A DNA stretch of 64,000 nucleotides from Caprimulgus europaeus (taxonomy: Eukaryota; Chordata; Aves; Caprimulgiformes; Caprimulgidae), in contig OU015538.1 in the NCBI GenBank assembly GCA_907165065.1, positions 17,437,165 to 17,501,164 of the forward strand. The letters are read 5' to 3'. Shown here in pieces: positions 33,010 to 46,077 of the stretch (positions are counted from its first letter, which is position 1; each line of letters starts with the position of its first letter). The notes below the pieces were generated by a model that worked only from the letters and a program-made list of their open reading frames with translations, was not told the DNA's origin and made no database searches. Position numbers and translations under genes: made by a program.

Positions 33010-36000
33010 ATGATTTTTTTATTGTTATTATTACATAGATAACAGGAGTGAGTCTCTCCCTTTGGGTAGGGGAACTCAAAAACTTTTCATGTAAATAACA
33101 CCTTCTTGTAAACAGGAGTTGGTTTTACTCATGGTTCATTCTGGCAGCTTTTAAATATATTCTTCCTCCTTTTAGAGTTGGGAACCATTTGCTTTACGAG
33201 CACCATTTGGATCATTTGCCTGTTGCTCATAAAATAGTCAAAGCTTTTATCCATGCCATGAATTTTTACTCACTTTATACAAAATATCTAAGGAGGGATT
33301 TGAAGGGGCCAGAATTACATCCATGAAAGAATTAACAAGTAATTTAATTTTCTACTACAATAATGGTTCCAGCAGTTTTTGATTTTGTTGATTACTTTTC
33401 TTCTCTCCATGAAGTAAAAAAGCATATTGGTGTTAGCTTCTTTGTGTGAGGGTTGAGGGGTTTTTTTTCAGTAGCTTTTTTTTTCCCCAAAAAAGAATAG
33501 GAATGACAAAACCATTTCACACATTTTTATCCATGTAGTTACTAAACAAAGCAGTGGCAAATGCAGCTTTCAGAAATGATAGATAACAAGGTGATGGTCT
33601 GCATACTCAGAACACTGATTCTCATCAGCACTGGGACAGTCCAAAGGACTATTTCATTGACAACGCTGCTGGCAGCAATCACACAAACCACCTCTTGCTA
33701 AAGCTCACCCCTGTCACCCACATTCATGCACCAGAGCCCCCCTAAACAACAATCAGGGCACCAAGCTGCTTCACCTCCTCCTCTCACAACACAAGAGCCA
33801 AAATTCTTTCTTCTGTGCCAACAAACCGAAGCCCAGCCCCAACTCCACGCTCTCTCCCTGCCTGCTCTGCAACTCATGTGGTAGGCAAGGAAACCAGAGG
33901 AGCCCGCAAGCCTTCCCTTCATGATTCATTAGCTGTTGAGCAGTAACTGCTGGAACTTTCCTCAACAGTTTTGTTCCTGCACACAAGGAGTTACTGTCTA
34001 TTAGTAACTATGGAGCGTAGCAAACTCCTGTGGTCCTGCACATAAACATTATTGACTGCAGACACAGATCAATGCACACTTAACTGTTGCGATTAGCAGC
34101 TGCCTGGAGAGAGGCGTTGGGAGGTTTGGCTGTGAAGTAGCTGGAAAGAGGCAGGGGCACAGGCTGCACCTGGGAGCCTCTTCCCTGGGGAGGAGGGAAG
34201 ATCCTGTGTTTTGTAGAGTTACAGTGGAGGGATTTCCCTACCACACATGGCTGGCATGTTTACAGAACTTCCTTCTGTATCCAGAGGTGCACAAACACAA
34301 ATACCACATAACTGTGATTACAGTGAAGAATTTACCATTTAAGAGCTGCTATGTTCTAACCAGGCCTACAGATTGTATCATGAAAACCTGCACAGTTAGC
34401 ATTACAACTAATTTAAAAAAAGCACTTGATCAAGCATGAACAAAGGTAGCAGTAACAGATGTAAGGTTTTTGCATTTCTACTTCTCAATTCCTACCTTGT
34501 GTTTGCCACACGCTTTCGGAGTACACACACCTCTGGAACAAGCTTAAGTTCTAGGATTTTATGTATATAGTTTGTAAAAACTAGAGTCTAAGTAGAACAG
34601 TATTTGGGCAGAGTGCTTTCAGCCTGAAAATATGAGGCAGAGCCTACTTAGGCAATAGTCACACTGTAATTATGGATCAGGGGTTACTACCTCTGCCTGG
34701 TTCTCTCCATCTTTGCCAGCAAACCCTCTACTTGGGCATCACAGCTACAGATTCACTGCTGCCTTCAGCACCAGGTGAACCCTGCAAAGCAGAGGTAGGT
34801 GCTTCTGCCAGGAGTTCACATAGCTTCACACTGAGACATATGAATTACAGATGTGGAAGCTGCTAAAAGAACAATGCCCCACATCCATAAAAAGCAGCAG
34901 CTATCTTCTCCTGGGAATTTGCAGAAACAACTTGATTCTCCAGGTTGGTCTTCCTGGCTCCCTGCTTCATCTCCATCATGCTCCAGTGCCTTCTCCCTCA
35001 CAGCCCCAATCTTTATCCTTGACACAGCAGCATCCAGTTTCATCTACACTATCCAATGGCTTTTTGCTCCCCTCCCAATCAGCTCCGAAGCCATGTATTG
35101 CAACGTGCAGAACAGTATGCTGATACAAAGGGAATAGAGAGCAAAATAGCTCTGAATTCCTGCATGTAAGAGATTCATAATAACCAATTTGCTCAAGTAA
35201 GTACACAACTGTAAGGCCAAAACATCCAAAATATTTTGTGTTAAGGAAGGTAAATGTTGCATAGTAACCTCCCTACTACTTTATCTCTTCTTGAATGATT
35301 AAGTATTGCTTCACTTTTTGATAAATCCTTATGTGACATAAGAGGTCATTATTTTGAAAGGAAGGTTTGAAAGATCAAAACTTCAACAAACTTCATGTCT
35401 ACACCATGAGACACTCACAGTTTATTAACACACCATTCAGAAATAAGTTTTGGTTTGTAAAGTTCTGCAAAATTCTTTCAGCACATAATGAAAACAAAAC
35501 AAAGGCAAGTTGATCCTGGCATTGTGCCCTTAGAAAAAAAGCTGAGACTTCAATTAAAAGGACACTACCAACAGTCTGGGTGGTCAAACACTGAAACAAA
35601 TCAGTTTGACACATGATGCCAAGAACCACAGAGCTATCTGATGTAGCTTTTCTTTAGAGCCCCAGATTAATTCTATTAAGACATATAGAAACCATCATTA
35701 CAGAAAACACTTTATCAGAATATGTTATTCCATCCTACCTGTGGCTGAGTCCAAGGCTCCAAGGTTGTTTCTTTCAAAGGAGTTTGTGGCCTTCCCAGTT
35801 CTTTTGTGTGCTTTTAGGAGAGAAAAGAAAGCATCAGTTATATGTTCAACCACTCTACCAGCATTAATTTCCCTTGAGGGAATAAAAGTCAGGTATAAAA
35901 TTAATACAAAATAATAGCAATGTATCACGACTGCATACATATATTTTTTGCAACTCATTTTTTATAGACGTGCTTTAACTTTCAAGGTGTGGGGGTACAC

Positions 36001-37220
36001 ACTTTCATCTGTGTGTACAGATGAAAGAATTCATACAAAAGAATGAAATAATTTGTCAACAGAGTAAGGTTCAGCAGTAGAATTTCAGAGGGAACTCAAC
36101 TCCAGTTTCTCTGTCATTGATCCCCTGGACTGTGCTATGTTCAATGGACACCCCTAAAAAAGGACAGAGGTTGCAGTGGAACTAACTTAGGTGAATTTAA
36201 AAGAAATATTATGGAAAACTTTTTTTAAAGTCAGCATTATTTGGGCAGGGGAGCCATGTTTTCAGATGACAGCCCTGGCCTTTCATTAATGCTCTTTGGA
36301 GTTGGAGCCAGAAGATTGAGCAGTTAACAGCTTCTTGTCTCCTTGATTTTTCACTACCTTGGAATATCCCAAGGTATCAACCACCCCAAATCAAAAGTCT
36401 GTATAATCAAATAGATTTAAGTATCTTCAAATAAGTAAACTTGCTGACCTTTCACACTTCCTTTTTTTAACATTACCAAATATTACCATTCTGTAATTAC
36501 TTGTTAAGGTCTGTAATTGCTCTGCTTCAATAATAAAGAGGTAAGATTTTTGAGCACTGGGACTGAGCATTGAACAGGATGTTACCTCCTTTTAATCTTC
36601 TACATATCAATTTCTCAGGGAAGAAACTTTACACATTGCTGCACAAATACTGACATGCGTCATTTTCTTTCTCCCTAAATTCTTTCTGTCATAAAACGTA
36701 AACAATGATATTCACAAAAAAGGTCCTCTGCTGAAACACACTACTGAAGTAGCACCAGGACTTTCCTCCTCCTGAAATACAACATCTCTGATGTACCACT
36801 CTTTGGATACAGCCTTTGACAATATACAACATAAACAGCATTTTATCCACGTCACACATCAGAGTGATCTAAATGCCCATGGAGACTGCAAGGACTGACA
36901 CAGAGAGATATGCCATTGGATTTTCTGTTAGATATTGTAAAATATGGCCACTTCAAAGGATATTTTTTTTTTTTAATACAGATTTTGTGGGCAACTTTAG
37001 GTAGCATGGAGCATTCACAGGGCTCATTTCAAAAAAACCCACCTTATTAAATTGCAATTTTGTTTTGGCATGTTGGATTGCTTCTAATAATAGATTACAG
37101 GCAATAATTTTTACCATTTTTGTTATGTTATATTTTGAGGTAGCAATGGAACATGATTCATTCTTGAAATAGAACAATAAGTGCATTTTAAAGGAAAAAA
37201 GAAATAACCACAGATTTAGT
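33010..37220. other. Non-coding DNA, 4.2 kb
   Basis: No gene recognised. GC-richer spots near 33690-33930 and 34850-35130 carry overlapping frames on both strands with serine/proline-rich or low-information products. A perfect hairpin lies at 36002-36027 and a T-run near 36962-36974. Confidence 0.5.
36002..36027. repeat. Perfect hairpin, 11 bp arms
   Basis: CTTTCATCTGT (36002-36012), loop GTGT, then ACAGATGAAAG (36017-36027). The A/T-moderate stem with a 4 base loop is too short for a pre-miRNA and has no following T-run. Confidence 0.8.
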
Positions 37221-37229
37221 GAATGCTAA

Positions 37230-37439
37230 ACAGAGTTAAAATGAATGCATCTAGAAAGGGAAGGTTGTGTTTTTCATCTATTCAACAGTAAATGTATTCT
37301 ACCTTGTAATCTTTCTTTAAATGTAATAATCAAGCATCAAAGGGACCGAAACACATAATGAAAATTATTAAACATATCAATCGTGGTGCCAAGATACCAT
37401 AATAATTCCATATGGGATAACCTGCCAGGCATTGACATT
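37230..37439. promoter_or_regulatory. Possible conserved non-coding element
   Basis: GAATGAATGCATCTAG, GTAATAATCAAGC, ACCGAAACACATAATG, ATCAATCGTGGTGCC and ATAATAATTCCATATGGG lie in about 200 bp of single-copy sequence with two retained CpGs, ending at an A19 run. No frame. Motif-based suspicion only. Confidence 0.25.
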
Positions 37440-37458
37440 AAAAAAAAAAAAAAAAAAA
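37440..37458. repeat. Poly-A run (A19)
   Basis: Homopolymer run. The sequence to its left has no AATAAA and no gene-like frame, so it is not called a retroposon tail. Confidence 0.9.
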
Positions 37459-37459
37459 T

Positions 37460-39520
37460 CAGTTTCTTGAGAAATAGTTTTCCTTGGAATTTGACACCAG
37501 GTTTTTATGCATTTGTCCAGTCAGTTCTATTTTAGAGCAGAGAGAAAGAGGAAAAAGTGTAGAGCACACGAAGAAAAGGGATGCAAAAGTACATTTAGGT
37601 GAGACAACACTTGAAAACCATGATCTAAATCTTAGATATGAGCTAATGATGACTCAAACACCTCTTAATGCTGAATTCCTTGTTGATTAGCACCTTGTGT
37701 TCCTCATTTACTTCCTACTGTTTCCACTACCCAGCACCCAAAGAGACCCTTTCACCCCTTCAAAGACAGTCCTCAGAAAGTAGTTACAAAACACAGGAAG
37801 ACTGAAAATGGAGCAGATTCTGGAGCAACTCCTAGTCAGTCAGCAGCTTGCATCCTGGAGCACACAGAAGAAAGAAAAAACCCAACAGTAACTGCTTTCA
37901 GCTCCTACAGGCTTTCCCCACACTGTACACATCTTCTCTCTAGCTCTCATTCCTTTTTTACAGTGTCCTTTCAGAACTAAAGGGACTGAGCTCTAGAAAC
38001 TAAAGGCCCTAACACACAGCATAGATCTGGTTTGTCATGGAGAACCTGGAAGTGTTGCACTGCTGCTTTTCTCTGTGAAGAAACATCTTACACGTGAGCT
38101 ATGACTACACGTGAGATCTCACGATGAACCAGCACCTGTACCACTAACTTGCAGCACATCTGCTGCAGCTTCCAACTCAGCACATTGCAAAACTCCAATT
38201 GTGTGAGTACCTACTGTGAACTACCTGCTACTACAGCAACTGGGCTTCCAGTGTACACCTCCCTACTTACTGCTTGCTGAGATAGACACACCTTCTAAAT
38301 GGGTCTTCTAAGCAGTGCTTATTCACAAGTTCTCTCTGCTCTTCATTAAAGAAGAATGTGGTAACTATAGACAGCCCTCCTGGGTGCTGCTTTTTTCCAG
38401 CAGATATAAAGGAGATCTTAGGAAAAGTGGGTAACTTTGGAAGTCTTTATCCCCCCATTTTGCTGGAAGCATCTTCCCACAGCCTTCTGCAGCTTCTACA
38501 ACTCCTCTAAAGAAACAGTAGAACATGCCCACAGTCTATTGTTTATGTTCCCTCCACTTCCTTAATTTGACATTTAAGTTTCACACGTAGAAGAAAATTG
38601 TACTCATAATGAGATAAAGATGGAATGATTTCAACCTAGATATTACATTATGGTTTCAGCAGTGCCATTAGAGCTCCCCGAGCTCTTGTACACGCACAGA
38701 TTACAATTTCTCTGGCAGGCAGCCTTGCCTTCTAGAATAAATTAGGTTCTTTTCATGTTTGATGAACCACCTGTCACTTCTGTTACAGCCGACTACCAGT
38801 TCCACAAGCACGGGGCGTATCCAGACAACTGATCCGGTTCTTACATTCATCCAACACCTCCCGAGATCCCCTTGCTTTGCTTTACCTGACACCCTGTATC
38901 ACTGCCCTGGTACAGGCACTGGGGAGGGCAAGAAAAGACAGGAAACCACATAAGGTCTTCCTGGCTGTAAAAGTTTCCTCTGTTTCAGTAATCCCTTTAG
39001 CCCAGTGGAAAACACACTACTCCACTGCTCCCCAAGGCCAGGCAATCCTGTCTATCCAAAGTCTGATTTTCAGGTATTATCAGAGAGACACTATGAAGGA
39101 AGCTTTAGTTTGCCGAGTCATCACACAGACAGTCACATCAGTCTTCCACCTGATCATCTAGGAATTACCCTGTCATTTATGTTAGCAATCAATAAATCCC
39201 AGCATAATGACCAGGTAGTAAAAAGATTGTGCACAAAACATTTTGCTGATATTTGGAATTTTCTGTTTAGTTGTAACAGCAAAAGAAAGCTTTAATATTT
39301 AATCAAAGTAGTTATTAAATCTTTTTTTGGGATAAAATGAAATTCATCATGAATATTTCCTGTTGTTTATTAGGAACAATAAGTTAACAAACATATAATT
39401 ACTTATGACAGCTTGACAGGTAATATACAGGCTTCCAAAATCTACCAGAGAAAATAAATTGTAAAATAGATTTTAAAGGTTATGAAAGTCATCATTTTAA
39501 GTCAGACTTAATTTTTATCT
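37460..39520. other. Non-coding DNA
   Basis: No gene is supported. It contains the paired E-box site at 38089-38123. Frames near 38701-39295 overlap on both strands. The sequence around 38790-38870 is CpG-containing (AGCCGACTACC, GCACGGGGCG, GATCCGG) but not recognisable. Confidence 0.5.
38089..38123. promoter_or_regulatory. Tandem CACGTG E-boxes with palindrome
   Basis: TACACGTGAG occurs exactly twice, 17 bp apart (38089-38098 and 38106-38115). Each copy carries the palindromic E-box CACGTG (38091-38096 and 38108-38113), the class bound by USF, MITF/TFE and CLOCK-type bHLH factors. The second E-box overlaps a 14 bp perfect palindrome, CGTGAGATCTCACG (38110-38123). The motif identity is seen. 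Occupancy is inference. Confidence 0.4.
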
Positions 39521-39525
39521 TTAAG

Positions 39526-39677
39526 ATGCCACACTGGTGATCCCCACTCTGAAATATGAGGAAGAAATCTCTTGTGCACCTAGAATAGTTCAAGCTGATT
39601 ATCCCACAACTGCTCATACACAGAAGATGTCCCTTTTGATGGCATCTTCCCCCACGCTCCTCCTGGTGCCTGCAGAG
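39526..39677 (+). other. Exon-like segment, plus strand
   Basis: A pyrimidine-rich stretch (TTAATTTTTATCTTTAAG) precedes 39526 and a donor GAG|GTGAGA follows 39677, giving a 152 bp segment. One frame is open throughout (two bases completing a codon, then reading ATLVIPTLKYEEEISCAPRI and onward). The acceptor ends in AAG rather than the preferred CAG/TAG. The open frame also continues past the donor to 39770. The peptide is not recognisable. The GC-rich DNA to the right (39780-39940) holds C-rich overlapping frames that look non-coding. Confidence 0.18.
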
Positions 39678-39679
39678 GT

Positions 39680-41210
39680 GAGACTGATCCAGAACGAGAC
39701 ACTGCTATTTTGCTCAGCCTATTTTCTCCACCAGACTCAACCCCATTCTCTCTCTGCTCTAAGGTACTAGTCCAGCTCTGTCTAGGATCCTGCCCTGCCA
39801 GTCCCAGTGTAGGTCAGCAAGGTGGGATGCAGGTGACCGAGGAAGAGGGGTGCCCATTCCCTGGGATCCTGTCCCACAGCCATCCCCAGGCTCTCCCTTT
39901 GCCTCTCCCCCTCCACAGCACATCACTCTAGAAGCAGGAACCAGAGGAAGCTGCCATGTCCAGCTATACATGCAAACAACTCTCTGCTCTGCTTTTCTTC
40001 AAAGCAAATCTGGATTCATTAGAGCTAAAAAGAGAAGAAAAAGTTACAACATGACAATTTTGGTTTATATATTTTGATTTCTGGAAAAGCCCTAAAATTA
40101 TCTAGACAGATACTACCACCAATAATTCTAATGGTTATTGATTGCTGTGCAAAGCAAAAGCAGACTGAAATTCAAAGATAATACAATGCATTTTTCTCTG
40201 GTGCCTTACAAAATTGCCACGGCAGCATTAAGACTGTCTGACTCAAAGTGTTCCACTCCTGCATTTCACAGAAAAAAAAAAAAAAAAAAAGTGCTTTATG
40301 AAATTGTCTTTCAAGCTGAAATCCTGTATGGCTTGAAGTGAGATTTAGGACATAAACAACAAGAGACTTTTTTTTAAGTAATGTATTAGCTATGTTACAT
40401 TATCGATGGATGTCTGGTTGGGACTGCACATTTTATTTGGGGCAGCGTTGGCTTTTGTAGTTATGTTTCAAGTATATGGCCAAAAGCTACATTTTTAGAC
40501 AAGAACTGCAGAATTTATTATTTTTCTGTCCCACATTATAATCAGAAAAGCATGTATACTCATTTTACTGTCTAGGCAGAACATCTTTATTATTACACTG
40601 AGACAGAAAAACACTGTTAGCCTGAGAAGGAGACTGTCTCCATTAGCAATGCCGCCTTCTTGCCTGTAAGTTGATTTCAGGTAATTGGATTCCTGCAGTC
40701 CTCTCCTTCAGCCTCCTAAGAACCTTTATGTAAAAGGTGAACTGAAGGGTTAATTTAAGTGAAGAAAGTATAATTTTATGCAACAGATTGCTAGAACAAA
40801 TTATTTTGTTCCATGTTTCCAAGCTCTGTATAAATATGAAAATATATCTGTATGACACAGAAGTGTATGGGAAAGCCATAGCGCAGCTGAAATCAAGGTG
40901 TTACAGTGATTCACATGGGAAGGGTTTACTTTGTGTTTGAGAATCACTTTAGGTTTGCCTTTGGCCAAAGAACAAAAAGACAATTTAGAACTCACAAATA
41001 AAAACCCCTCTGCAGAGGTATCGGGGAGGAACCCACAGTGATATAGGAACGACAGGAACAATGAGCTTTCCACAAACAGAGACCTGGAATCACCACTGAA
41101 TTTCTACATTGTTTTGGCTGGAACAACTGCAGTTCCATTTCTGAAAATATCAAAATGCCTTGTGATGTTGCTGTATGTCCTCCTAGTGATTCCTTGGCCT
41201 CAAAAGCCAC
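39680..41210. other. Non-coding DNA with GC-rich start
   Basis: 39770-39960 is the most GC-rich part of the neighbourhood, with CCCTTTGCCTCTCCCCCTCC pyrimidine tracts on the plus strand. An A19 run lies at 40272-40290. No gene or repeat family is recognised. Confidence 0.5.
40272..40290. repeat. Poly-A run (A19)
   Basis: Homopolymer run without an upstream polyadenylation hexamer. Confidence 0.9.
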
Positions 41211-41229
41211 AATTTAACCCAGCAAGTCT

Positions 41230-41400
41230 CTAATGGTTCTGCCAACAGGCAGCTTTTATCTTGCAATTACCTCTTCAAAGATGCAATAAATCACCCAGTG
41301 CATATACAGCCAGACAGCAATTATAAGGGCATGATTTCCAGAGGTGCTGCACACCCACAGCCTCCATCATTTACAGCTGGTGTACAATTCCTGTAGAAAA
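41230..41400. promoter_or_regulatory. Candidate conserved non-coding element
   Basis: TTTTATCTTGCAATTACCTC, GATGCAATAAATCACC, GTGCATATACAG and AGCAATTATAAGGG lie in a compact single-copy segment, followed by CATCATTTACAGCTGG. No frame. Several AATTA/AATAAA-type homeodomain words are present. Inferred. Confidence 0.3.
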
Positions 41401-41559
41401 GTCAGCCCTTCTTCTTTCCTTTTACTTATTTCCTTCTTTTGTTCCAACATACCTGTGAGTAAAACAGGTGCTTGGCAGGAGACAGGGGAATAGAAGACAA
41501 AGGCAGGGTGTGGGGTGGGGGTTGATGACTACAGCACACAAGGAAAGCTCAGAGGTTTA

Positions 41560-41765
41560 ACAAAGCCTGACATGAGATTTGCCAGATGGTTCTGTACCGG
41601 ATTGTGAAACTTTAAACTAATCTTCATTTAAGAGTTTTAAGGGCTGTATCCCTCTTATAAAGCCCCTTGCTCTTTTGCCTGGTTGATTCTGGTAAATTAT
41701 AGATCAGACTTTAGAAAACTGCTTCCATGAACAGCGGCTCCTTAAATCTCAGCTAAACTGAGCAA
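41560..41765. promoter_or_regulatory. Candidate conserved non-coding element
   Basis: GCCAGATGGTTCTGTACCGG (with a CAGATGG E-box), AAACTTTAAACTAATC, CTTATAAAGCCCC and GGTAAATTATAGATC occur together without coding potential. Separated by about 160 bp, including a GT-rich run (41505-41523), from the previous candidate. The two may be one block. Confidence 0.3.
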
Positions 41766-44476
41766 GAAGATTACATGTTATTATGATGTAGCACAGCAGG
41801 ATTTTTGTACAGCAAACATAATGATGTAGAGAAGGATAAAACTATCATTCTGTGCAAGGAGGTCATCCACAGAAGAACAATGCTTTTTATCCTGCTAGCA
41901 AATCCATCCATACATGGTGAATCTTCATGTGGCAAATTCTTTTCCTTACAGATTCTGTAACAGAATACAGCCATAAGCAAACCCCAAATCTGTATTTCAG
42001 GATTCAATGATCAAACACCTTAAAGGAAAGGAGATTTCATTTTGAAGAAATTATCCCAAACATTACTAGGAAAAGTATCTATTTCAAGGGTAATTTTAGG
42101 GTAAATGTATCCTATTGGTTTTACACAAGCAGAAAGGATTTCCTCTGAATCCTCAGTGAAATGTCAGCTACTGTATGTGCTATTAGAAATTTAAATGCTC
42201 CCTAATCTTACAAGTGCATATATATACTTTTAATTGTAAATCAAATACAGTTCACACCAAAGAGCACAAAGCAAAGTCAGTATACTAAGGGGTAGAATTT
42301 TTTCCCACCTGCTGCCAGTATTTATAACCTTACAGTGTCTTCACAGTTAAAATTATAGTAGAGTGAACTTAGAGATTTCAGACACCAAATGAGGACTTAA
42401 GTTGAGGAGCAAACAATGGATAATAAAACTAAGTACTGTGTAACTAGCAACAGCAAAATTCAAAAAATCAAGAGACTGAGACCAACAAGTTGTGAGACTA
42501 AATAGAGTAATTTAACACTAACCTCATGACCTAACAGCCTTTTGAGTGACTGACACGAACATTTAAGTCTGTTCAGCTTTAAGTCAGCGGCCTACCAAAT
42601 CTGCTCTCATTTTCTTTTTTTGAAAATGATTTTGAATGCTATGAAGTAAAATGACCTCCCCCTTCTCTCTCTTTTTAATTGAAACATTATTTCCTGCACA
42701 TGAAAGCCTTTGACTTAAAAGCAATCAGGTGTGATATTCACAGCTCTGGTCTTTTCAAAATGTCATGCACAGGAATTATAGGGATTTATCCTAAAGCTCT
42801 CTGTAAGTACATCAGCATTTTGGAATGCCTAAGAAAGCACTTATCTATGAGAATATGCTTCTCTAGACTTTGTTGTTCAACTGATTTTAATACATTTAAG
42901 TAACAACCAGATACTGTGTCACACTTCTGTTTTATCTTGCACGTCGTTGCTAACATACTTAAACATGTTTCCCAGATTTCAGAAATGATAAAAATTTCTT
43001 AATCAATGCATAGTTAAATTCCTTCTGATAAAAGAACAGAGGCATTCCCACAAATTCAGGTTATCCTAAAGGAGCAAAATTACTTTACATTTTGATGAAC
43101 ACAGAACTTGGTTTTTTAGTTTGTATATGTAAAATTCTTAGTGGTAATAGCTGATAAAATATGCTCACACTGCATGCTCTGACTTGAAAGTATTTACATA
43201 TATAAAACTAATGTGACATTATATGCTACGGTATTCTTACATCAAGTGAAAGAAGAAAAAAAGAACATAATATCAAACAGCTTGTTTTAGTTGCCTGAGC
43301 TCTACTTAGCTTTTAAAGAATGAATATAAATGTACACAAATCCGTTTTGTGACTCAGATATAAAGCATCATGTTAAAAATGTAGTACATGGTAGCAAAAC
43401 TACGAATTTTTATATCCATGCATATTTTCTCCAGAGTTGTTAAAATTCACATTTCTTGTTATATCCCTTCATAAAAATAGTTTTTCTTTCTGTAGGTTAT
43501 TCAGAAAAACAGCATGGCCCCTGCCAGTATCCACCTTGTTCTAATGGGTTTTTTTCTAGGGCTTGTCATCTTCTTTCTCTGTGTTGTGACTAAGTTATAC
43601 TATATAGAAATCGTGCTTCTTATAATGAACATTTGCAATTTAAATTGCTCTTTCTCTCTGAACATTAAGTCTGAATTGGATAAGGGTGTAAAAAGCCAAG
43701 GCTTCCTAGTTTTTTTTTACTTCACTAATCAAGCAAACTAAAATTATATTATTGGAGTCAGCCAGGAGTAGCCTAGACCTGGCTGCTGAAGAAAAGCCTG
43801 AACAGGAATCTCACATGCCAGTCACAGCCAGGAGAGAGTATCTGACAAACCCCTATACTTTAAGCTTTGAAGTGTGGCAGAACTAAGGAAAATGTGCCAC
43901 CTTAAATTAGATTTTTCCAGAAAGTTGATAAATAGGCTTATTCAAAGAACAGCAAGACTAATCTGCAATTCTCCTGACATTAGAAATGTGATCTATAGCA
44001 GCCTTATTGGATCATCAACTCTTTTCATTTGATGTCATCCTATTTATATTCTTTATCCCTAACTATGACTATTTGTCTTATAAAATATGGGGTTTTTTTT
44101 TCCTAGTGCATATTGTAGTCCTTAGTATATAAAGCAAAAGAAAACATCAGATTGTTTTTTCAGGTGGCAAAAGTATGTCCAGAACAGGCACTTACACCAT
44201 AAATAATCCCTCAAGAGATAAAAAAGTATGTTTGGAAATAATTTCTTTCCTTATCAAGTCTCTGAATAAATTACTCAGCATGTATCCTAACCTATGGCAT
44301 AGAATTCAGATTGAATGCACGCAGTGTAACATGGAAAGTAGGGAAGAATAGGGAAACACTCGTAGGAGTCACCAAGGGTAAGCATAGGTAAGAGTAGCTC
44401 CATCTACTCTAAGGCAGGTCAGTGCAAGGGAGGTCCATTGCCCCACTTAAGCCAAGAATGCCTGTGCTAACTTGTT

Positions 44477-44507
<31 letters not shown>

Positions 44508-44508
44508 T
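44477..44508. repeat. A15 plus (AT)n microsatellite
   Basis: An A15 run at 44477-44491 leads directly into about nine AT dinucleotides. A typical variable simple repeat. Confidence 0.9.
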
Positions 44509-45240
44509 GAGTCTTTTTATAAGCATAGACATATGTAATCACATTCTCCCATCATTTGTTACTGCACACATTGTCAGGATAGAGTCTGAAATCTTAAGAT
44601 TATTACAGTAAAATCCATTATAAGTCACTTTGCACTCTTGTTTACCAAAAGAAACCAGGTGTCCATCTGCATCCCTGCAGCTTCTTCCCTTTCCTTGGAC
44701 AACCATGAACAACAGCTTTCCATCAAGGAAAAAAAAAACCACAAACGATAAGACTTATTTACTTGTTCCAGTGGGAAAACTGCTATCCACAGATGTCTGC
44801 AAAGTCCCACCACATTTCCCCTAATACTTCTATCTTATACCAACTCTCTTCACTCTGTGTCAGGAATCCCTTCTAAAGTTACAAGAAAAATCCTACCTTG
44901 GTATCATACACTTAGCTGTGCTAATAGCGTTTGCTATCAAGGGATAACAACTCTCTTCCAGGAAGAATTATTTTTTTTTCCAGATAAACATAATAAATAA
45001 CAACATTATGAAATTACTTCTCTTGCTGACCTACATAAATCTGTCTGCTATGCTGCCTTTCTGGAAGGAAGGAACCTGTGACTCACCAGAAGCCTCAGCA
45101 GAAACAAGCCACTGAGGTCAAGCTAAAACACTGCCAGAATTTCACCGATACTTAACTGCCCCCATACTTATGGTAGGTTTCTATGCTTGGGACATGGTGA
45201 CAGAAGTGCAAATCAGGTAGACTCAGGAGCATTCTCCATG

Positions 45241-45314
45241 GTTTTTGAGTTGAGGGGTTGGGTTTCGGGTTGGTTTTTTTTTTTTGAGGTTTTTTGTTTG
45301 TTTAATTTTGGGGA
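45241..45314. repeat. G/T-rich tract with imperfect G4 motif
   Basis: The plus strand is almost free of A and C. It includes GGGGTTGGGTTTCGGGTTGG at 45254-45273: three G-runs of three or more and a final GG, spaced by 2-4 bases, one G short of a canonical four-run quadruplex. Confidence 0.7.
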
Positions 45315-46077
45315 CAGAGGGTAGGTGGTGGGCTTCTGTTCTGTGCACGTGTTTTTACACATATACAAGTAATGGACCCAACCAATAGATTGAGAGAAGT
45401 TATTATAAGATAGAGATGCTCTTATGATTGGCTAGACATCATGACAAGATTCCTCGGCCCAGATATCGGGATGGTTTTAAAACCTAAGTACTTAATACAA
45501 CTACTACCTCTGGTGCATCTGTCATCTCATGTCCACAGCCTGATCAGAAATAGGCTCAGAGCACAGGCACACGGCAGAGACAGAGCCCACCTACTCCTGC
45601 TGTACCCAGCACCAAGTGTGGTGACTACAGCGTGTTGATCAGCACAGGTTAGCGGGGATTACACAGCCTGTTACTGCTGAGTTTCATTGCTATTGTAACT
45701 GAGGAGAATTGGATAAAGTTTAGAAGCTAAAATAACAAACACAAGAAGAAATAAAACCCGTGCTCTCCATAGGTTTTATAAACAAGGTGAGAATTAAGAA
45801 TGCAAAGGGATCAGGGCAGATCTGAGAAGAATGCTGACAAGCAGGTGTTACAGTGGTGTTAAGGATGTCTAAACTTAATCCTGAGAGGTATCTTCACTTA
45901 AGATCAATCAGTTCCTGACAGTCTTCTACCAACTCTAATGTACCCAAGTCCAAGTGCATTCTTACTTTCTGTGTTAAAGTGTACTTTAATCCTGAGCCGC
46001 ATTGTTTCTCAAATACGTTTTGTGACGCTTTCCATATTTTCTATTTTATTTTAGTTTATTCATGAATTATTTAATGA

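Larger units (their letters stand above)
41770..46075. other. Non-coding AT-rich DNA, 4.3 kb
   Basis: No gene recognised. It includes the A/T microsatellite at 44477-44508 and a G/T-rich tract at 45241-45314. A plus frame at 43514-43741 encodes a hydrophobic peptide (GFFLGLVIFFLCVVTKLYYI), a T-rich chance product. Confidence 0.55.

Noticed and set aside
10415-40290. Poly-A runs as processed-pseudogene tails
   Set aside because: None has an AATAAA 10-30 bp before it or a gene-like sequence upstream. CR1 does not use poly-A tails.
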